Below are positions 8,301-15,584 of a stretch of 38,664 nt of DNA, piece after piece. The notes under the pieces were generated by a model that was given only the letters and a program-made list of their open reading frames with translations, searched no databases and was not told the origin of the DNA. This DNA is from Butyrivibrio sp. (GTDB lineage Bacteria > Bacillota > Clostridia > Lachnospirales > Lachnospiraceae). How positions within the stretch are numbered: position 1 is the stretch's first letter; every line of letters starts with the position of its first letter. Location: NCBI RefSeq assembly GCF_017940685.1, contig NZ_JAGAYD010000211.1, positions 1 to 38,664 on the forward strand. The letters run 5' to 3'. The translations under genes were made by a program, and so were the position numbers.

Positions 8301-8860
8301 TCGTCGATATTTCCAGAATAGAGAGCCTGAGTTGTTGATGCTGGTGAATATGTAGCATTGTCAGCGCTCATGATCTGAAGAGATGTGATATCGCCGTTCT
8401 TATCAACCTTGATCTCACCAGTCTTCTTATCTTCCTTAGCTGCCCAGCCCTGTACGAAGTATCCGTTTGACTGCATAGCAAGGTTACCAGCGCCATCAAC
8501 GTAGAAAGAGCCGTCTCTTGTGTAGAGGTTTTCCTTACCGTTGTTTACGATAAAGAAAGAGCTACCTGTTATCATGATATCGAATGGGTTATTTGTGGTC
8601 TGAGTAGCACCCTGTGACTCAATGGCTGTAGAAATAGCACCAGACTTAGCACCAAGACCGATCTGACGAGCGTTTACACCACCCTTTGTCTCTGATGCGC
8701 CAGAAGCTGTCTGAGTTGTCTGATACATAAGATCTGAAAATGTGATTGACTGGGATTTGTAAGATGTTGTGTTAACGTTGGCAATGTTGTTACCAAGAAC
8801 GTCCATCTTGGTCTGATGTGTACGAAGTCCTGCAACACCAGAATAAAGTGATCTCATCAT
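5378..8860 (-). CDS. flgE: FlgE, flagellar hook protein with very large central insertion
   Basis: This is a 1160-residue hook protein; typical FlgE proteins are about 400-450 residues. The N-terminus (MMRSLYSGVAGLRTHQTKMD, then LGNNIANVNT) is the rod/hook family motif. FlgE-type regions follow to about residue 260, including FFIVNNGKENLYTRDGSF. The C-terminal roughly 230 residues are also canonical, with NLYSSTLNSGEA, GVLEMSNVDLSREFTEMI and RGFQANSRIITVSDTLLEEL. Residues about 260-930 are a Thr/Ser/Asp/Gly-rich insertion that I do not recognise, presumably exposed on the hook surface (D2/D3-like). The reading frame is intact. GGAGG lies ten bases upstream of ATG 8860. It is the last gene of the fliK-flgE unit. 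Confidence 0.95.
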   Translation of the reverse strand: MMRSLYSGVAGLRTHQTKMDVLGNNIANVNTTSYKSQSITFSDLMYQTTQTASGASETKGGVNARQIGLGAKSGAISTAIESQGATQTTNNPFDIMITGSSFFIVNNGKENLYTRDGSFYVDGAGNLAMQSNGYFVQGWAAKEDKKTGEIKVDKNGDITSLQIMSADNATYSPASTTQALYSGNIDDHDTNVTSDDGKTITLEFYDNKGYLYTGKFTLKDTGTDHLFSLQLTDILDSDGNSINQEITLPDGTTTNRLDHVTFGKTETVTSKIEDGYYIDEPVEGKTTIWREANSPVYDTYTIKSTDTTLDNLLKIDGFLDEVYPLEETTYKEKYGDITSYTISQDALTITYNSEDAKITTDSSKTYTNVSTTNDIPYFYNPTTHFGYAMPSNSDNPAYPITGKLSGLNSDMLLNIYGLDVSTLDADKYNYSYDENSKDLTITANEGPSETASTPTAGLGTKYDTYFKASSTTYASDTISSLLGKITAGTITSPAGTVYGDTTYSYNAAGELKISGKYLDAGSGTKSIQISDSDNALYALIKGNAKGTFSPTETGFPAGALTDLKSAIQMPSLGDTFNLTLNTDSSITITSGNYTENIAVDSTTGSLYQDLLGVLTTAGTSTTTVVGSSLPNASADLSARLDAYFSNFTFEYELESASETNKVYTIKFSGNGFTDEETSVDCNTGETLANYLASKQQTINIATDMTDSDRAALLAKLNLGEGTSVTSGTITYEVRNITGTEGFTATVAYTGTVEKTADIETFTHVTDTKTANFTNYEYGVPTSVFRNKNSSLKEGYVLTGGNDGVYTLEQLKEQLSESVLTQIYADGTTYESLKGDYPTKDDSEFKVQLVGSRMIVTHVQTDTNNINPDYEAKVDSTTGNVTYKTVNPTEIAKDFPTEGNISDILSTASGANKGILQKIFGVSDDEARAYGGDGTYKIGEDLKSIELSTGSHTIMLKFDAANGSLVSANDNSEGQGLVNMIFDQSELYGMEAFGYQKGDNDPAEMVAGHMTFDFSSVTNYNTSGSSTVKAVKGDKKSLNTGRAVGEMNGVNISTDGRIYATYSNGQTKLLGQIASAQFANASGLSKEGDNLYSSTLNSGEATVQDITTDGGYMNTGVLEMSNVDLSREFTEMITTQRGFQANSRIITVSDTLLEELTNLKR

Positions 8861-8925
8861 AAGGCAAAGTCCTCCATCTTTTTAATATGAAAATAAAACA
8901 TAAATATTCACCAGATATCTATGGA

Positions 8926-9039
8926 TTATTTCCGGATTTCGGACGAAGCTATTTGCGACTGATCCGGCAGTCTGTCCGGATCAAAAGATTTCCTGACGGG
9001 AGGCTCTTCTGGCCTTGTATCCCGCTTCGGTCCAATCAT
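8926..9039 (-). CDS. Possible 37-residue small protein between the TIGR02530 gene and flgE
   Basis: A 37-codon ORF starts at ATG 9039-9037, overlapping the upstream TGA as ATGA, the classic arrangement for translational coupling. The product begins MIGPKRDTRPEEPPVRKSFD and is basic, Pro/Arg-rich and hydrophilic, with no membrane helix. GGAG lies about ten bases upstream of the ATG. A 7-bp hairpin (8961-8982) falls inside it. I recognise no family. It could be a genuine small flagellar-operon protein or a chance ORF. Confidence 0.35.
   Translation of the reverse strand: MIGPKRDTRPEEPPVRKSFDPDRLPDQSQIASSEIRK
8961..8982. repeat. Short perfect hairpin inside the small ORF upstream of flgE
   Basis: GATCCGG (8961-8967) and CCGGATC (8976-8982) are exact inverted copies with an 8-base loop. 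No T-run follows, so it is not a typical terminator. It might act in RNA stability or processing ahead of the abundant flgE message. Confidence 0.4.
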
Positions 9040-9461
9040 GCAATAACTGCTCCGTCTATGTTAGTAAATACATTGTTCTTGTTTTCTGTCTGATCCATTG
9101 CTGTTACTACTGTGCTGCTTGGCACATTAACGATAAATGCCAGCTGGTCAACCAGTATCAGTGAATCCTTGATACCCTTTTCTCCTGCCTCGATCTTACC
9201 GTGATTTAGTCTTTCCATCTGCTCGCCTGTAAGCTCGATATTTCTCATGCTAAGTCTGTTAAGGGCATGCTTAGAAAACTTAACAGTATCTTCACTGTTA
9301 TTAATATCGGATGCAACCTTAACTTTATTTAGTACCTGGGCAAAAGAATTTTCTCCTGCAGGCAAAGAATTTTTATCTTTGCCTGCTTTAGGAGTATTAG
9401 GATTTAAATATTGATCCTGGACCTGGCCAATGGACATGAACCTTTGATCATCCATTATCAT
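9036..9461 (-). CDS. Flagellar operon protein, TIGR02530 family
   Basis: This 141-residue protein lies between flgD and flgE. It matches my recollection of the TIGR02530 'flagellar operon protein' family: the central stretch VKFSKHALNRLSMRNIELTGEQ, followed by a Gly/Lys segment and the hydrophobic SLILVDQLAFIVNVPSSTVVTAMD. Its biochemical role is unknown, and its constant place by the hook genes suggests a part in hook assembly. GGAGG lies eight bases upstream of ATG 9461. It has no signal peptide or membrane helix. The function is not established from sequence. Confidence 0.82.
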   Translation of the reverse strand: MIMDDQRFMSIGQVQDQYLNPNTPKAGKDKNSLPAGENSFAQVLNKVKVASDINNSEDTVKFSKHALNRLSMRNIELTGEQMERLNHGKIEAGEKGIKDSLILVDQLAFIVNVPSSTVVTAMDQTENKNNVFTNIDGAVIA

Positions 9462-9490
9462 TTATTTGTCCTCCATTTGCAGACTGATGT

Positions 9491-10186
9491 TTAGACTTCA
9501 TCAGCCTTCTTAAAGGTTCTGTGCGTATCTTCTCTTATGTCGTCAATTCTGTTTACGTACTGAAGAAGTGATGTGACATAGTTCTTGTTCATGAGATTCT
9601 TTGCTTTCTTATCCATTATGTCATTGTAATAAGAGTACATATTGTCGATTGTCTCGCCATGCTCTTCTTCAGTTATCATGTCAAGATTTGGAAGCTTATC
9701 AATGGCCTTCTGGAAATCTTCAACAGCTTCAAGTGCATCAACATAATCTGTTGCGAGAACCTGAGATACATTATCAATGTCATAAGCTGTTCCATTGATG
9801 TTTAAGTATGCTTTATTACCACTGTAAGTGACATAATCAACAACACCCTGAATCTCTGAAGTTGTACCATTTTCAGCATTTGTCTGAGTGATGACAACTG
9901 TTTTGCCAACCATTTCAGATGCTCTCGAAAGAGACATTGCGTTGGCCATGTTTGAAAGCTGCTCAACCTGAGTAAATGTTGCATACTGAGAAATATACTC
10001 AGTATTAGATGTTGGCTCCATTGGATCCTGATACTTCATCTGAGCAACCAGGATCTGCATGAAAGCATCCTTATCATATCCATTTGGAGTAGTCTTTGAT
10101 GCTGCTTTTTGATCTTCTGTCTTTATACCTGAATTAACTACTTCACCATTTTTTATGATTGCACTTACTGAACTTGTATCTGCCAT
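9491..10186 (-). CDS. flgD: FlgD, flagellar hook cap / hook assembly protein
   Basis: This 231-residue protein carries the conserved FlgD N-terminal signature (residues about 39-78): DKDAFMQILVAQMKYQDPM, then STNTEYISQ-like residues and TQVEQL. A short beta region (about 88-150) with EMVGKTVVI follows. The C-terminus is helical rather than the Fn3-like extension of enterobacterial FlgD, as in short Gram-positive versions. FlgD caps the growing hook and is needed for FlgE polymerisation. A GGGGAG ribosome binding site lies seven bases before the ATG. It sits between fliK and the TIGR02530 gene. Confidence 0.93.
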   Translation of the reverse strand: MADTSSVSAIIKNGEVVNSGIKTEDQKAASKTTPNGYDKDAFMQILVAQMKYQDPMEPTSNTEYISQYATFTQVEQLSNMANAMSLSRASEMVGKTVVITQTNAENGTTSEIQGVVDYVTYSGNKAYLNINGTAYDIDNVSQVLATDYVDALEAVEDFQKAIDKLPNLDMITEEEHGETIDNMYSYYNDIMDKKAKNLMNKNYVTSLLQYVNRIDDIREDTHRTFKKADEV

Positions 10187-10204
10187 AACTGGTCTCCCCT
10201 AAAT

Positions 10205-11674
10205 TTATGCACTGAAGTCAACTGTACTTCCATTTGCTTCCATCATAGATACTGCAATCCTCTCAGCTTCGGTTTCAGGCTCTTCCATTTCATCATCAGA
10301 TAGCTCTGATAAATTGATCCTTCTAAGACCTTTTACCTTTTTATCCTGTGATGCTTCCCTTGGCTGTCTGTCGCCCTGCTGATCAAGATTTTGCTCAAAT
10401 CCGTGACTTGCAATTGTGACTTCTACTGAAGTTACCTTGATACCCTGCTCGTTGAACTTTTGCTGAAGCTGTGCCATCTGTGCTTCCACCGCTTCCTTGA
10501 CGATCTCGTTCTGAGCAGTAAACTTTGCAACTATTCCGTCTTTGCCGCTGGTCAAAAGAATATTCACATGGCCAAGGCTTGCTGGATGAAGCTGCATCTC
10601 TATGCTAGTATCTGTTTGAGATTGTGTGATTGTGATTCTTTCCGTGATCTGTCTGATTATATCTTCCATCTGGGTCCTGTCAGTGTAGCTGTTAAATGAT
10701 GAAGTATCAACTTCAGTTGCTGCATCAGCTATATTGTTCATGACCTGATTGAAAATATTTGTTGACTGAGCTTCGCCTTGAAGATTGCCTTTGTTTTCTC
10801 CGCTGTTTTTATTATCAGTTTCAACTACAACAGGCTTTTCTTCTGACTCACTCGGTGTGATCGCCTCAGACACGGATGCGTTTACTTTGCTTAAATCAAT
10901 TTCTTTTCCAAATTCTTCAGACAGTTCCTCACCGTTTAAAAACTTAGCTGTTTCATCAGCTGAGTTTTCAAGCGCTGCGCCAAATCCCTGCTTGGCGTCT
11001 TCAATCGCTGTCTGTAATTCCTCTTCTGATAGATCGAACTCGTTCATAAGTCCGCTCTTCATACTCTCCGCACCCTCCATGAGGTCCTGCAGTGATGTAT
11101 ATATATCAGAATCTGTGATAAGATCGATTACTTCGCCCTGTCCCTGAATCTCTGTCACCAGCTGTGTTAAGTTTGCCGGATCTAAAAGATCTACAGCCAT
11201 GAGGCCAAGTATTTGCATTGCATCTACTATTTCCTCTTCAGAGATATCAAAAGTTTCTGCAATCTGGGAGATGATCTCTTCTCCTGCTTCGTTAATGGCT
11301 TCCTGCAGCTCTTCATTAACTTCTGTATTACCTGTTTCATTTGTAGCAATCACCTGACTCTCAGTAACCTCATTTGCTTCAGATGCATTTTCTAAATCAG
11401 CATTTGTGTTATTTGCCTGATCTTTGAGGTTAACTGTGTTTGTATCGGTGGCATTTGTCTCTTTTGCACCAGCTAGCTGTTTGTTTACATCCTTTGAAAC
11501 ATCTACTGTTTTGGTCTGAACAAAAGTATCGGAAACCTTGTTCAAAATGTTGTCAAAGTTTGTAATCGCCGCATTGGAAGAATTCTTCGAAGTAGAGACA
11601 TTTGAAACATTTGCTGCAGCGCCCTGTGTCATGTAAGCAGCAACCATGCTTACTGCACTGTTTGCACCGCCCAT
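10205..11674 (-). CDS. fliK: FliK, flagellar hook-length control protein
   Basis: This 489-residue protein has a long, low-complexity, Asn/Thr/Glu-rich N-terminal ruler region. The C-terminal Flg_hook domain (about 345-430) carries the signature MQLHPASLGHVNILLTSG, then KFTAQNEIVKEAVEAQMAQL and VEVTIAS. FliK measures hook length during export and triggers the substrate switch at FlhB. Its length may matter here because FlgE is unusually large. AGGAGG lies six bases upstream of ATG 11674. It is the first gene after the cellulase terminator and has a SigD-like promoter at 11741-11767. Confidence 0.92.
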   Translation of the reverse strand: MGGANSAVSMVAAYMTQGAAANVSNVSTSKNSSNAAITNFDNILNKVSDTFVQTKTVDVSKDVNKQLAGAKETNATDTNTVNLKDQANNTNADLENASEANEVTESQVIATNETGNTEVNEELQEAINEAGEEIISQIAETFDISEEEIVDAMQILGLMAVDLLDPANLTQLVTEIQGQGEVIDLITDSDIYTSLQDLMEGAESMKSGLMNEFDLSEEELQTAIEDAKQGFGAALENSADETAKFLNGEELSEEFGKEIDLSKVNASVSEAITPSESEEKPVVVETDNKNSGENKGNLQGEAQSTNIFNQVMNNIADAATEVDTSSFNSYTDRTQMEDIIRQITERITITQSQTDTSIEMQLHPASLGHVNILLTSGKDGIVAKFTAQNEIVKEAVEAQMAQLQQKFNEQGIKVTSVEVTIASHGFEQNLDQQGDRQPREASQDKKVKGLRRINLSELSDDEMEEPETEAERIAVSMMEANGSTVDFSA

Positions 11675-11740
11675 CTAGATCCTCCTTTCAATATTAAGTT
11701 TAAACCTAAGGCATAATTTGCCTATAGTCTTACGCTATGT

Positions 11741-11767
11741 ATATCGGATATTAAAATGTATACTTAA
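11741..11767 (-). promoter_or_regulatory. SigD (sigma-28)-like promoter for fliK-flgD-flgE
   Basis: The minus strand reads TTAA (11767-11764), a 15-base spacer and TCCGATAT (11748-11741). The SigD/FliA consensus I use is TAAA-N15-GCCGATAT, so the -10 matches 7 of 8 positions. It lies after the cellulase terminator and about 66 bases before the fliK start, the expected place for a promoter of the hook unit. Confidence 0.6.
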
Positions 11768-11781
11768 CCCTAAAATCAGAT

Positions 11782-11820
11782 TTTTTTAAAAAAGCTGTGA
11801 CAAATTAGCCACAGCTTTTT
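11782..11820 (-). terminator. Rho-independent terminator between GH9 cellulase gene and fliK
   Basis: AAAAAGCTGTG (minus strand, 11820-11810) pairs with CACAGCTTTTT (11799-11789) in an 11-bp stem with a 10-base loop and an extended T-run. It starts six bases after the cellulase stop codon. It splits the flagellar cluster so that fliK needs its own promoter or read-through. The A and T flanks are symmetric, so it could work in both directions. Confidence 0.85.
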
Positions 11821-11826
11821 CTTATA

Positions 11827-14139
11827 TTAGTTTTCTTGAGCTATTTCAGCTGCAAGTAGATATATTAGAGGAGAATTCCAGTAAATTGTGATCTCATTTG
11901 TGGAATAACTCTGGGAATTATCAGCATAACACTTGGCACTTGGCGCACCCTGAAGCACGTTCTGAACATAAGCATCATTAAGTCCGCTGTTTGGTCCACC
12001 CACAAGCATTCCAGGAACAGTTACTCCCATAGCCTGTGAAGGTCTGTGGTGAGGGTGATCCGCGTAGGTTGTTCCAAAACCAGTAAGGAAGGAATAACCT
12101 GTTGAGTTATTGCCAAAGAGATAATTAAGCTGCATATCAGCAACATTCTTATTAACCTTGTCAACAAGCCCGTTCATTATAAACAAATACTCACCATTAT
12201 TGGCGATTGTAAGGTTACTGCCCCATGGGTAAGCCCCAACAATTGATGATCCATAAGAATACTTGGCAGAGTTTGAAATAACTTCATTTGAGTATTTGGA
12301 AGCTTCCTGCCTGACTAAATCCTGAGTCTGGGCATCCTGTCCATCAGCTGAAAGATATGCATATCCGCCATAGCCTGCAACTCCCTGCCATCCAAGAGAA
12401 TAGCCGTTGTCAGGAAGTACTGTTTTTAAAGACTCTTCATAAGTCTTATCTCCTGTGGTCTTATAAAGCTCAGCATAAGCCCAGAATCTCTCATCAATAT
12501 CGCATACATCTTCATACTCGCCGGTTGAGATGTCTGAAGGATTCTTGTAACCTACTGTATCTGTTTCAGTCTTATCAATGTAGGTGGCAGCCTTTTTAGC
12601 TGCTTCAAGGCATATATCAGCATACTCTTTATCGATATCCGAATATACACGGCTTGCCATTGCCATAACGCCTGCAAGATCTGCTGTAGCGGTTGTTGTT
12701 ACCGACATGATAACAAGCTCTTCCGTCTCATCCTCAGGCATTATCTCACCAGGGAAGTTTCTGCATGTTACCTTGTGGTAAACACCTCCGTCATCTCTTT
12801 GCATCTTTAAGAGCCAGTCAAGCTCGTACTTAGCTTCATCAAGGATGTCCGGGATACCATTTCCGCTTTCAGGAATACCAACATTATCATCAAATACATC
12901 AGGATAATTCTCATATGCAAGAAGAAGGTCAGCTACAGCCTTGGCTCCTGCTACAGAGTATCTTCCGTAGTCGCCTGCATCGTGCCATCCGCCTGTTACA
13001 TCAAGACTCTTTGACCTGTCCTCATAAAGGACAGAACTTTGTGTATGGCATACCGGATGAGCAAAATCACCTGCCAGATCCTTGGATAGTCCGGTTCCGC
13101 ACCTCTGGTAATAAAGCATTTTAATAGATGCCTTAAATGCTTCATTATAAACATCGGAAGAAATCTTAAAGGAAGGAGAAACCACGCCTCCAGCTTCCAC
13201 ATGGTACGTTCCTTCATCCTTTATATCCGAGAAATTAAAGATAGCCTCTTTATCTCCAGTGTCAGGATCATCTATGCTACTTCCAATTTTCTTTTCAAAT
13301 ACTGTTTCCCCGGTAGCTTCGTTAATAAGATCTGCGCTTCCAGTAAGAGCTGCTCCTCTTAAGGTGGCGCTCTTATATGCTGAAGGAAGATATCCGATCT
13401 GATTTACAGCAATATCAGGAATATCAACCGCCCAGTTTCCAGCTACTCTGTTTGTTGCATCTTCAAGGGTAAGGATGACGTTACTAAGATATACGTGATG
13501 CTCAGGAGTTTTACTATCCATGCCTCCTATAGCACCCATATTAAAGCAAAACCTGGGAGCAGGATCTCCAGTCTCATTCATGGTGAAGGTGTATTCATAG
13601 TGCTGTTTATCCTTGCCAACTGTTACATTTTCAAGATAGTAAGCGTGATAATCTCCACCATTTAACTGAAATCTCATTTCCAGGATCTTACCATTCACAT
13701 CTGATGAAGCATCAAAAGAAATTTTGTAAACACATCCTTCTTCCAGAGAAAATCCATCATGATACAGCTGAACTCCATGAGCTACAGTACCAACGCTCTT
13801 TATATCAACATCAAGTTCGCCATCTCCATTCACACTAAGTTCCGCATTACCATTTTGGCAAAACGTATACCAGGGATCAGTTCCTTCCGAAAAATCACCA
13901 TTCTTCAACATGTTCTCCCCAGTGACAAGTGCTGAATTATCTTCTTTTTCATTATCCTTAGTAACTGCTTCTTCAGATGTTTCTGAAGTACAGCTTTCAG
14001 TAGTAACTTCTGTACTTTCTTCTTTTGATTCCTGCTCAGTAACTTCCTGAGCCGAATCCGGTGATTTAGCTGCAGCACAGCCGATCACAGAAGCACTGAT
14101 GACCATAACAAGCAGCAACGCCAAAAACTCTTTCTTCAT
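11827..14139 (-). CDS. GH9 cellulase/endoglucanase, predicted lipoprotein with CBM4-like domain
   Basis: This 770-residue predicted secreted beta-glucanase has a lipoprotein signal peptide with lipobox VIGC (Cys21), a Ser/Thr/Glu-rich linker (about 28-72), a CBM4/9-like jelly-roll domain (about 75-228, from NMLKNGDFSEGTDPW), a CelD-type Ig-like domain (about 238-328) and a GH9 (alpha/alpha)6 catalytic domain (about 335-770). Catalytic signatures are present: DAGD at 387-390 (nucleophile/base Asp), HHRPS at 697-701, and the general acid Glu749 in NEITIYW. ATG 14139 has GAGGAG upstream; ORF extension to 14190 lies inside the preceding gene. It starts only 19 bases after the motE-like stop and ends at a terminator, so it appears to be the last gene of the flgB flagellar unit. 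Lipid anchoring would display it on the cell surface. Confidence 0.93.
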   Translation of the reverse strand: MKKEFLALLLVMVISASVIGCAAAKSPDSAQEVTEQESKEESTEVTTESCTSETSEEAVTKDNEKEDNSALVTGENMLKNGDFSEGTDPWYTFCQNGNAELSVNGDGELDVDIKSVGTVAHGVQLYHDGFSLEEGCVYKISFDASSDVNGKILEMRFQLNGGDYHAYYLENVTVGKDKQHYEYTFTMNETGDPAPRFCFNMGAIGGMDSKTPEHHVYLSNVILTLEDATNRVAGNWAVDIPDIAVNQIGYLPSAYKSATLRGAALTGSADLINEATGETVFEKKIGSSIDDPDTGDKEAIFNFSDIKDEGTYHVEAGGVVSPSFKISSDVYNEAFKASIKMLYYQRCGTGLSKDLAGDFAHPVCHTQSSVLYEDRSKSLDVTGGWHDAGDYGRYSVAGAKAVADLLLAYENYPDVFDDNVGIPESGNGIPDILDEAKYELDWLLKMQRDDGGVYHKVTCRNFPGEIMPEDETEELVIMSVTTTATADLAGVMAMASRVYSDIDKEYADICLEAAKKAATYIDKTETDTVGYKNPSDISTGEYEDVCDIDERFWAYAELYKTTGDKTYEESLKTVLPDNGYSLGWQGVAGYGGYAYLSADGQDAQTQDLVRQEASKYSNEVISNSAKYSYGSSIVGAYPWGSNLTIANNGEYLFIMNGLVDKVNKNVADMQLNYLFGNNSTGYSFLTGFGTTYADHPHHRPSQAMGVTVPGMLVGGPNSGLNDAYVQNVLQGAPSAKCYADNSQSYSTNEITIYWNSPLIYLLAAEIAQEN

Positions 14140-14158
14140 AACACTCTCCTCAAGCATT

Positions 14159-15112
14159 TTAGCCAGTAACCTTAGTAGATTTATTCTCAAGTGAAGTTGG
14201 CTCTAAAAGCTGTGTTAGCTTGGCTGCATTCCCTTCCTCCATGGCTGCCAGAATATCTCCCCTTGTTTCAACACTCATCTGCGCCAGTATCTTAGCAACC
14301 AGTGTGATCTGATTTTCTTTTACCATCTCATCAAATATCTTGGCAGCGGACTTAGCTTTCATGCCTGAATAGGTGGTTGCAAAAGCCTTTATTGCCGCAT
14401 CATCAGCCTGACCCTGAATGATCTTTTTATATATCTCTGCTGCGTTGTCAGGATCGATCATCTCATAGTAAGCCTGATACTGCTCAGCATCAGGAGCATT
14501 TTCCCCATATACTATTTCTTCATAGAACTTGGCCTTTTCCTCATAAAAGGACTTTTGCTGCTGTTCAAAAGGTTCAAGCCGTGCTACTTCTGCTTTAAGT
14601 TTTTCGTTTTCAGCAGTCAGCGCACTGTTTTGCTCCATTTCTGATTGAAGAGCCTTTTCAAGTCTCTTGATATAGGCAAGGGCGTCATCCAAGGTAGATA
14701 GACTTGCCCCTTCCTGAGTGCCATCTGTTACCATGGTGCCATCAACAACAACCGGAGTGGTTTCAGTCTCTTTTTGAACTGATCCATCAGGAAGTATCAG
14801 GTTGAGGTAAGGAACGTCCTTGATAAGGGGAGCCAGGATATCTGAACCAAAGCCTCCCACATCCAGCTTCACCAAAAGAGCCATGATAGCAAGCCAGATC
14901 AGTATGATCAGGAATGTGATAACCAGTGTTGCCAGACCACCTGCGTTGTCGCCGTTAATTTCAGCAGTCCTGTCGGCAAATTCTCTCTCCTGTTCCTTCT
15001 GGGCTTTTCTTTGTTCCTTCAGCTTTTTTGCATATTCTTTTTTATCTGCTTTTAGCTTGGCCTTCGCCGCTTTGGGATCTTCCGGGCCATTTAATAAACT
15101 GGTATCAGCCAT
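14159..15112 (-). CDS. YlxF/MotE-like flagellar operon membrane protein with MgtE-N-like domain
   Basis: This 317-residue protein has a Lys/Glu-rich cytoplasmic N-terminus (about 1-55), one membrane helix (about 60-83, LATLVITFLIILIWLAIMAL), a coiled coil (about 140-190) and a C-terminal helical region (about 205-310) resembling MgtE N-domain repeats (DPDNAAEIYKKI, KSAAKIFDEM, LVAKILAQMSVETRGDILAAM). B. subtilis has the similar YlxF between fliJ and fliK. In Epsilonproteobacteria, MotE-type proteins act as chaperones or stator-associated factors; the role here is unproven. It starts three bases after the fliJ stop, with AAGGAAG upstream. Confidence 0.82.
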   Translation of the reverse strand: MADTSLLNGPEDPKAAKAKLKADKKEYAKKLKEQRKAQKEQEREFADRTAEINGDNAGGLATLVITFLIILIWLAIMALLVKLDVGGFGSDILAPLIKDVPYLNLILPDGSVQKETETTPVVVDGTMVTDGTQEGASLSTLDDALAYIKRLEKALQSEMEQNSALTAENEKLKAEVARLEPFEQQQKSFYEEKAKFYEEIVYGENAPDAEQYQAYYEMIDPDNAAEIYKKIIQGQADDAAIKAFATTYSGMKAKSAAKIFDEMVKENQITLVAKILAQMSVETRGDILAAMEEGNAAKLTQLLEPTSLENKSTKVTG

Positions 15113-15115
15113 TTA

Positions 15116-15571
15116 TTATTCTTCCTTTTGTCTTTGTGCGTAGGTAAAGCTGCTTCTCTGGTCGTTTTCTTTTGCTTCTTCCTGTTTCTGCTCCTCAAGA
15201 AATTCTGCAAATGCCCTCTCTCTTAAGGATTCCTGCATCTTTCTTTCCTGGACATTTCTTGTAAGTTTAACTCTCACTTTTTCAACACGCTCTTCATACT
15301 GCTTTACTACCATGGACTGCTGTTTTATCATGACGTCCATTTGAGCAGTGGCATACTGATTATCCAGGATATCCTGAAGCTTTAATGAATCTTCATTTCG
15401 AAGTTCTTCCGCTTCCCTTAAGTATCTCTCTTTTCTCTTAACATATTCATCCAGTATATCAAGCTGCTGATTAAGCTCATTCTGAGCCAGTGCAAACTCC
15501 ATTTTTGTCTGATTTTCAGTCTGCTGCTTGATATTTAGAACGCTCTGCATTCTATAAACAAATCTTGCCAT
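15116..15571 (-). CDS. fliJ: FliJ, export apparatus chaperone/stalk protein
   Basis: This 151-residue protein is almost entirely coiled coil, beginning MARFVYRMQSVLNIKQQTE, a typical FliJ start. It is rich in Glu, Gln, Lys and Arg, and its length matches FliJ (about 147). FliJ inserts into the FliI hexamer and couples it to FlhA. The sequence alone would be weak evidence, but it lies directly between fliI and the ylxF-like gene. The ribosome binding site is weak. Confidence 0.88.
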   Translation of the reverse strand: MARFVYRMQSVLNIKQQTENQTKMEFALAQNELNQQLDILDEYVKRKERYLREAEELRNEDSLKLQDILDNQYATAQMDVMIKQQSMVVKQYEERVEKVRVKLTRNVQERKMQESLRERAFAEFLEEQKQEEAKENDQRSSFTYAQRQKEE

Positions 15572-15584
15572 AAACCATCATCTC

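Noticed and set aside
14140-14190. Longer start for the GH9 cellulase at 14190
   Set aside because: It overlaps the motE-like gene and puts 17 non-signal residues ahead of a clear lipoprotein signal peptide; ATG 14139 has GAGGAG upstream.
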